Of a DNA stretch of 64,000 nt, positions 60,697 through 64,000 are shown piece by piece. Numbering within the stretch: position 1 is the first letter of the stretch; each line of letters starts with the position of its first letter. Below the pieces are notes generated by a model. It ran no database searches, had not been told where the DNA came from, and saw only the letters and a list, made by a program, of their open reading frames with translations. Source of the stretch: Mycobacterium sp. 236(2023) (GTDB lineage: Bacteria; Actinomycetota; Actinomycetes; Mycobacteriales; Mycobacteriaceae); contig NZ_JARSBP010000004.1 in assembly GCF_029623955.1 (NCBI RefSeq), forward strand, positions 62,001-126,000, read 5' to 3'. The translations under genes and the position numbers were made by a program.

Positions 60697-62412
60697 CCCG
60701 TCGAGCTGTTCTGCGGCGAGCCGCGCCGAGCGCGCGGTGGCCGACCAGGCGGCCCACCGTCCCGCCGCGGCGATCGGTGAGCAGTACCCCGTGTCGGTGC
60801 GCACGATCCGCACCCCGGGCGCGGCCAGCCATCGCGCGATCAGGGCGGTCTCCTCGACCAAAGCGCCTCCGAGAGGGCCGGAATCGGGCAGTACGGACTG
60901 CGCGGCCGCGGTCAGGGCGTCGACGACCGGCATCGGCGGCACGCCGCGCGGCGCGACCCCGGCCGCCGCGAGCTGACCGTGGCGGACGACGGCGAGCTGC
61001 CAGCCGCGGTCACCGTCGGGGCGGGCGGCAACGAGTTCGCCGATCGCCGTCAATGCGCGCAGGCGCTGTCCGCGCCACAGCACATCGACTGTGACGGCGG
61101 TGTGATCGCGCAGCCGCGCCGCGGTCTCGTAGCGATGCCGCTCCGCCAGGTCGGCGATCTGGGCCAGCGCCGCTTCCAGTGCGCGACCGCACCGACCGTC
61201 GATCAGTGCGAGCGCGGCTTCTGCGGCGACCCCGTAGGCGGCGGCGTCGACGCCGCGCCCGGCCGGGCACGGCGACACCTCGCGCTCCGGGCACGACGGG
61301 CCGTGGACGGCCGACCGGCCCAGCCGATTCGTGCACGTCCGCACGCCGGTGAAGCGGGCCATCAGGAACGCCGTCTCGACGGCGTCGGCGCGCGACCGGA
61401 ACGGGCCGACCACGCTCTCGGTGCGCGGGGTGCGGACCGCGGAGAACCGGGGAAAGGCCTCGTCGGTCAACCTCACCCACCACCACCGGTGCGGGAACTT
61501 GGATCTGCGGTTGTACGGCGGCGCATGCGCGGCCAGCAGCCGCAGTTCGCGCACCCCAGCCTCCAGCTCGTGGGCGCACACGACGTGGTCGACGGCCGTC
61601 GCCAGCGACGCCATCTCCTTGATCCGGGTGCGCGGGTCGGCGCCGTTGAAGTACTGCCCGACGCGGCGGCGCAGGTCTTTCGCGGTGCCGACATAGAGCA
61701 CCTCGGCCGACGGTCCCCGGAACAGGTAGACGCCGGGGCTTCGCGGCATGCCGCGGGCGAGGTGTCGCTTGCCGCGCTGCGCAGGCGTCACGTCGGGCAG
61801 ATAGGCCCGCAGTTCGGCATAGGTGTGCACGCCCTGGTTGCCGACGCGCTCGATGAGCCCGTGCAGGACGTCGACGGTGGCGCGGGCGTCGTCGAGGGCG
61901 CGGTGCGTCGGGGTGGTCGACGCGCTGAACAGCTGCGCCAGCGCGGACAGCCGCACGCTCGGCGCCTCGTCGCGGGTCAGCACCCGGCGCGCGAGCGTGA
62001 CCGTGCACAGCACCGGAGGTTTGGGCCACGGGAGGTCGTTGCGTTCGGCGGCGGCGCGCAGGAATCCGATGTCGAACCTGGCGTTGTGGGCCACGAGCAC
62101 CGCGCCGCGGGAGAACTCCAGGAAGGCGGGCAAGACCGCCTCGATTTTCGGTGCGTCGTACACCATCGCCGACGTAATGCCCGTCAGCGCGACGATCTGC
62201 GGGGGGATCGCGCGACCGGGATCGACCAACGTGGCGAACTCGCCGATGATCTCGCCGCCGCGGATCTTGACCGCGCCGATCTCGGTGATCGCGTCGTGAC
62301 GGTCTCCGGAGGGCCGGCCGCCGGTGGTCTCCAGATCGACCACGACGAACGTGGTCTCGCGCAGCGTCGGGTCCGCGGATGGGTCGACGTCCGAGAAGCT
62401 CAGCTGACCCAT
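60571..62412 (-). CDS. DEDDh 3'-5' exonuclease fused to a GIY-YIG (UvrC N-terminal-like) nuclease
   Basis: 613 residues. The N-terminal DnaQ-like domain: FVVVDLETTGGRP (DxE), VAHNARFDIGFL, HRALDDARATVDVL (DEDDh His/Asp). After about residue 210, a GIY-YIG-type domain: GVYLFRGPSAEVLYVGTAKDLRRRVGQYF. The C-terminal 250 residues contain a CxxxC-like TCTNRLGR ... CPEREVSPC and UvrB-contact-like helices. This is the Rv2191 type, probably a repair nuclease. ATG 62412 is 6 nt after TACCTT (62419-62424). Overlaps trpD by 126 bp. Confidence 0.88.
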   Translation of the reverse strand: MGQLSFSDVDPSADPTLRETTFVVVDLETTGGRPSGDRHDAITEIGAVKIRGGEIIGEFATLVDPGRAIPPQIVALTGITSAMVYDAPKIEAVLPAFLEFSRGAVLVAHNARFDIGFLRAAAERNDLPWPKPPVLCTVTLARRVLTRDEAPSVRLSALAQLFSASTTPTHRALDDARATVDVLHGLIERVGNQGVHTYAELRAYLPDVTPAQRGKRHLARGMPRSPGVYLFRGPSAEVLYVGTAKDLRRRVGQYFNGADPRTRIKEMASLATAVDHVVCAHELEAGVRELRLLAAHAPPYNRRSKFPHRWWWVRLTDEAFPRFSAVRTPRTESVVGPFRSRADAVETAFLMARFTGVRTCTNRLGRSAVHGPSCPEREVSPCPAGRGVDAAAYGVAAEAALALIDGRCGRALEAALAQIADLAERHRYETAARLRDHTAVTVDVLWRGQRLRALTAIGELVAARPDGDRGWQLAVVRHGQLAAAGVAPRGVPPMPVVDALTAAAQSVLPDSGPLGGALVEETALIARWLAAPGVRIVRTDTGYCSPIAAAGRWAAWSATARSARLAAEQLDGSELLGEPHPTREQLFGRAGVDGVLRPREPGLPGRDPLSVAG

Positions 62413-62529
62413 GTGCTGAAGGTAGGCGCCCGCGGTGACAACTCCGGTGAAGCGGCGCCGAGCCCGCCCCGGCTTGTCGGTGGCCGTCGATACCGTGCGG
62501 ACGACTGCAATCGAGAGGACACAGGTGCG

Positions 62530-62763
62530 ATGGCACAGAATCAGCGGCCGCCGGACGACGGCGGCACAGTGAAGATCGACTGCGACGACTGCGCCGTACG
62601 GGGGCCCGGATGCCAGGATTGCGTGGTCAGCGTGCTTCTCGGGGTGCCGGAGACGCTCCACGTCGACGAGCGTCGCGCCCTGGAAGTCCTCGCCGAGGTG
62701 GGTTTGGCTCCCCGGCTGCGGCTGGTGCCGATTCACCGGCAGAGTGACACCGGCGTCGCGTGA
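62530..62763 (+). CDS. Small Cys-rich conserved protein (77 residues)
   Basis: 77 residues. Two CxxC-like pairs in CDDCAVRGPGCQDC (four Cys, residues about 18-31), followed by VLLGVPETLHVDERRALEVLAEVGLAPRL. It looks like a small metal-binding or redox module. Divergent from the exonuclease (117 bp) and 150 bp before the NlpC/P60 gene. Function not recognised. GAGAGG lies upstream of ATG 62530. Confidence 0.7.
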   Translation: MAQNQRPPDDGGTVKIDCDDCAVRGPGCQDCVVSVLLGVPETLHVDERRALEVLAEVGLAPRLRLVPIHRQSDTGVA

Positions 62764-62913
62764 CGACACACGTCGAGCGACGGCCTCCGTTCCTCAGGGA
62801 GGGCTGCTAGATTTGCGTCTTCCGTTGGACAAGGCCGTTGCCGTTTCGTAACCTATCCGAGACCTAAGTGAGTTCGAGGCGGCTCGTTACGGCAGTTGAA
62901 GGACGCAGAAATC

Positions 62914-64000
62914 TTGACGCTCGACCGCGCGCATTGGAGCACCCGCCGTATCCGGCAACCCCTCATCGTGGCCATGACGGGCCTGGCCGTAATCGGCGCG
63001 GTCCTCACAGGACACGCCGTCGCCGATCCCGCCGAGGACGCGCTGGCAAAGTTGAACGATCTTTCTCGACAGGCCGAGCAGACCACCGAGGCGATGCACT
63101 CGGCGGAGCTGGATCTGGACAGCAAGCTGGTCGTTCAGCAGGCCGCCGAGTCCAAGCATGCGAGTGACCTCGCCTCGATGGAATCCGCTAAAGCGCAACT
63201 GTCCGACTTCCAGAGCAAGGTCGACAGGCTCGCGGCAGCCCAGTACATGGGTGGCCGCCCGTCCGGTTTCGACGCGATGCTGACCGCATCCTCGCCGCAG
63301 GGACTCATCGACCAGCTATCGGTGCAGCGCGTCATGGCCACCGAGATGCAGGCGCAGATGACGGCCTTCCGTGACGCCGGACAGCGCGCCGAGATCGCCG
63401 AGCAGGCTTCGGCGGCATCGGCCGCTGAAGCCAAGACCGCGGCCGAGCAGGCCGCCGCGGTGCGTGCCGATCTGCAGTCCAAGCAGAGTCAGCTGCAGAC
63501 CCAGATCGCGATCGTGAAGGCCCAATATGAGGCCCTGACGCCCACCCAGCGCGAGGCGTTGGCGGCCGCACCTCCGCCGCCTCCGATTCCGGCCGCCGCA
63601 CCTCTGCCGCCGTTGCCTCCGCCACCCGGACAGGATCCGGCGATCCTGGCCGCACCCCCGCTTCCCGGCCTACCGCCCCCGGGCGCACCGCCGGCACCGG
63701 GACTGCCCGGCGCGATCCCACCCGGCGACATCGCTCCGCCCGGATCTCCGGCAGCCAACACCGTCATCCAGGCGGCGCTGAGCCGCATCGGTTCCCCCTA
63801 CTCGTGGGGCGGGTCCGGCCCGAGCGCGTTCGACTGCTCCGGGCTGGTGATGTGGTCGTTCCAGCAGGCAGGCATCTCGCTGCCGCACTCGAGCCAGGCA
63901 CTGGCCCGTGGCGGGCAGTCCGTCTCGATGGACCAGATGCAGCCGGGCGACCTCGTCACCTATTACTCCGACGCCTCACACGTCGGCATCTACATCGGCG
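62914..64000 (+). CDS. NlpC/P60 peptidoglycan endopeptidase (3' end cut by window)
   Basis: 362 codons seen, open at the window end. A signal segment (to about residue 38, HAVADPAEDALAKL after cleavage), a long coiled coil (about 40-205), a Pro/Ala-rich linker (about 208-285) and an NlpC/P60 domain with the catalytic Cys in SAFDCSGLV and the His in SDASHVGIYIG. It cleaves peptide stems (Rv2190c/RipA-like group). TTG 62914 has AAGGA about 10 nt upstream; ATG 62974 is the alternative. The 150-bp upstream gap shows no recognised regulatory RNA. Confidence 0.93.
   Translation, partial: MTLDRAHWSTRRIRQPLIVAMTGLAVIGAVLTGHAVADPAEDALAKLNDLSRQAEQTTEAMHSAELDLDSKLVVQQAAESKHASDLASMESAKAQLSDFQSKVDRLAAAQYMGGRPSGFDAMLTASSPQGLIDQLSVQRVMATEMQAQMTAFRDAGQRAEIAEQASAASAAEAKTAAEQAAAVRADLQSKQSQLQTQIAIVKAQYEALTPTQREALAAAPPPPPIPAAAPLPPLPPPPGQDPAILAAPPLPGLPPPGAPPAPGLPGAIPPGDIAPPGSPAANTVIQAALSRIGSPYSWGGSGPSAFDCSGLVMWSFQQAGISLPHSSQALARGGQSVSMDQMQPGDLVTYYSDASHVGIYIG

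Noticed and set aside
62764..62913. c-di-AMP (ydaO) riboswitch or MtrA box before the NlpC/P60 gene
   Set aside because: Only isolated CGTAAC and GTTACG hexamers (62848-62853, 62886-62891) were found; neither the ydaO core nor a proper repeat spacing is present.
1..64000. CRISPR array, tRNA genes, IS elements, toxin-antitoxin or secretion system
   Set aside because: No regularly spaced repeats, no cloverleaf-like tRNA, no transposase and no small paired toxin genes were recognised in any region.

Overview
The window looks like a chromosomal segment of a Mycobacterium, most likely a fast-growing Mycolicibacterium. GC content is high, there are many GTG starts and leaderless starts, and the content is typical of the genus: ptpA/ptkA, Hip1-type proteases, glnA2-glnE-glnA1, two-lipoyl DlaT, ephD, adoK, mmpS3, qcrCAB with ctaC/ctaE/ctaF, a 13E12-type HNH protein, a WS/DGAT acyltransferase and an AAC(2')-like acetyltransferase. 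From memory of M. tuberculosis H37Rv, the backbone follows the order of roughly Rv2234 down to Rv2190c. No database search was run.

Layout. (1) 1-4089: ptpA-ptkA on the minus strand, diverging from a NIF3-family gene, a zinc-ribbon coiled-coil gene and a fused RNase HI/phosphatase. (2) 4080-9930 looks like accessory DNA inserted in the backbone. It holds an XRE-cupin regulator diverging from a flavoprotein/methyltransferase pair, an AAC(2')-like gene, folD behind a ZTP riboswitch, a 13E12/DUF222 HNH gene and an AraC/VOC pair. (3) 10004-20733: rnpB, a CYTH-CHAD protein, an acyl-AMP ligase with an enoyl-CoA hydratase, panB, a WS/DGAT enzyme, and two Hip1-like proteases separated by a GNAT gene. 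(4) 20779-28708: nitrogen block glnA2-glnE ... glnA1, with a full GlnR-type operator upstream of glnA1. (5) 28851-36241: an RDD protein, a Tat-lipoprotein amidohydrolase, and a lipoate/2-oxoacid dehydrogenase block (lipA, lipB, a TIGR01777-type epimerase, dlaT). (6) 36401-40287: a small unknown gene, ephD and pepA, whose convergent junction carries a recent 481-bp tandem duplication. (7) 40346-48507: gcvT, ilvE, cobS-cobT, a glycerate kinase, an A-type Fe-S carrier and adoK. (8) 48548-59556: a secreted PE-PPE-domain protein, asnB, then the aerobic respiratory genes. ctaC-ctaF-mmpS3-(DUF2561) and ctaE-qcrC-qcrA-qcrB converge on a strong bidirectional terminator. (9) 59626-64000: trpD, a DEDDh exonuclease/GIY-YIG fusion, a small Cys-rich protein, and an NlpC/P60 endopeptidase cut by the window end.

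Functional links. GlnA1, GlnA2, GlnE, AsnB, TrpD and IlvE handle glutamine and amino-group nitrogen. LipA and LipB make the lipoyl groups that DlaT carries and that the glycine-cleavage system containing GcvT also uses. The cyt bc1 and aa3 subunits form the mycobacterial III-IV supercomplex. The points most worth a second look are the flavoprotein/methyltransferase module (possibly dithiol detoxification), the ZTP riboswitch with its SD-masking hairpin, the ephD/pepA tandem duplication, an EphD whose hydrolase nucleophile Asp is replaced by Gly, the GlnR box at glnA1, and about twenty genes with a -10 hexamer 6-8 nt before the start codon.
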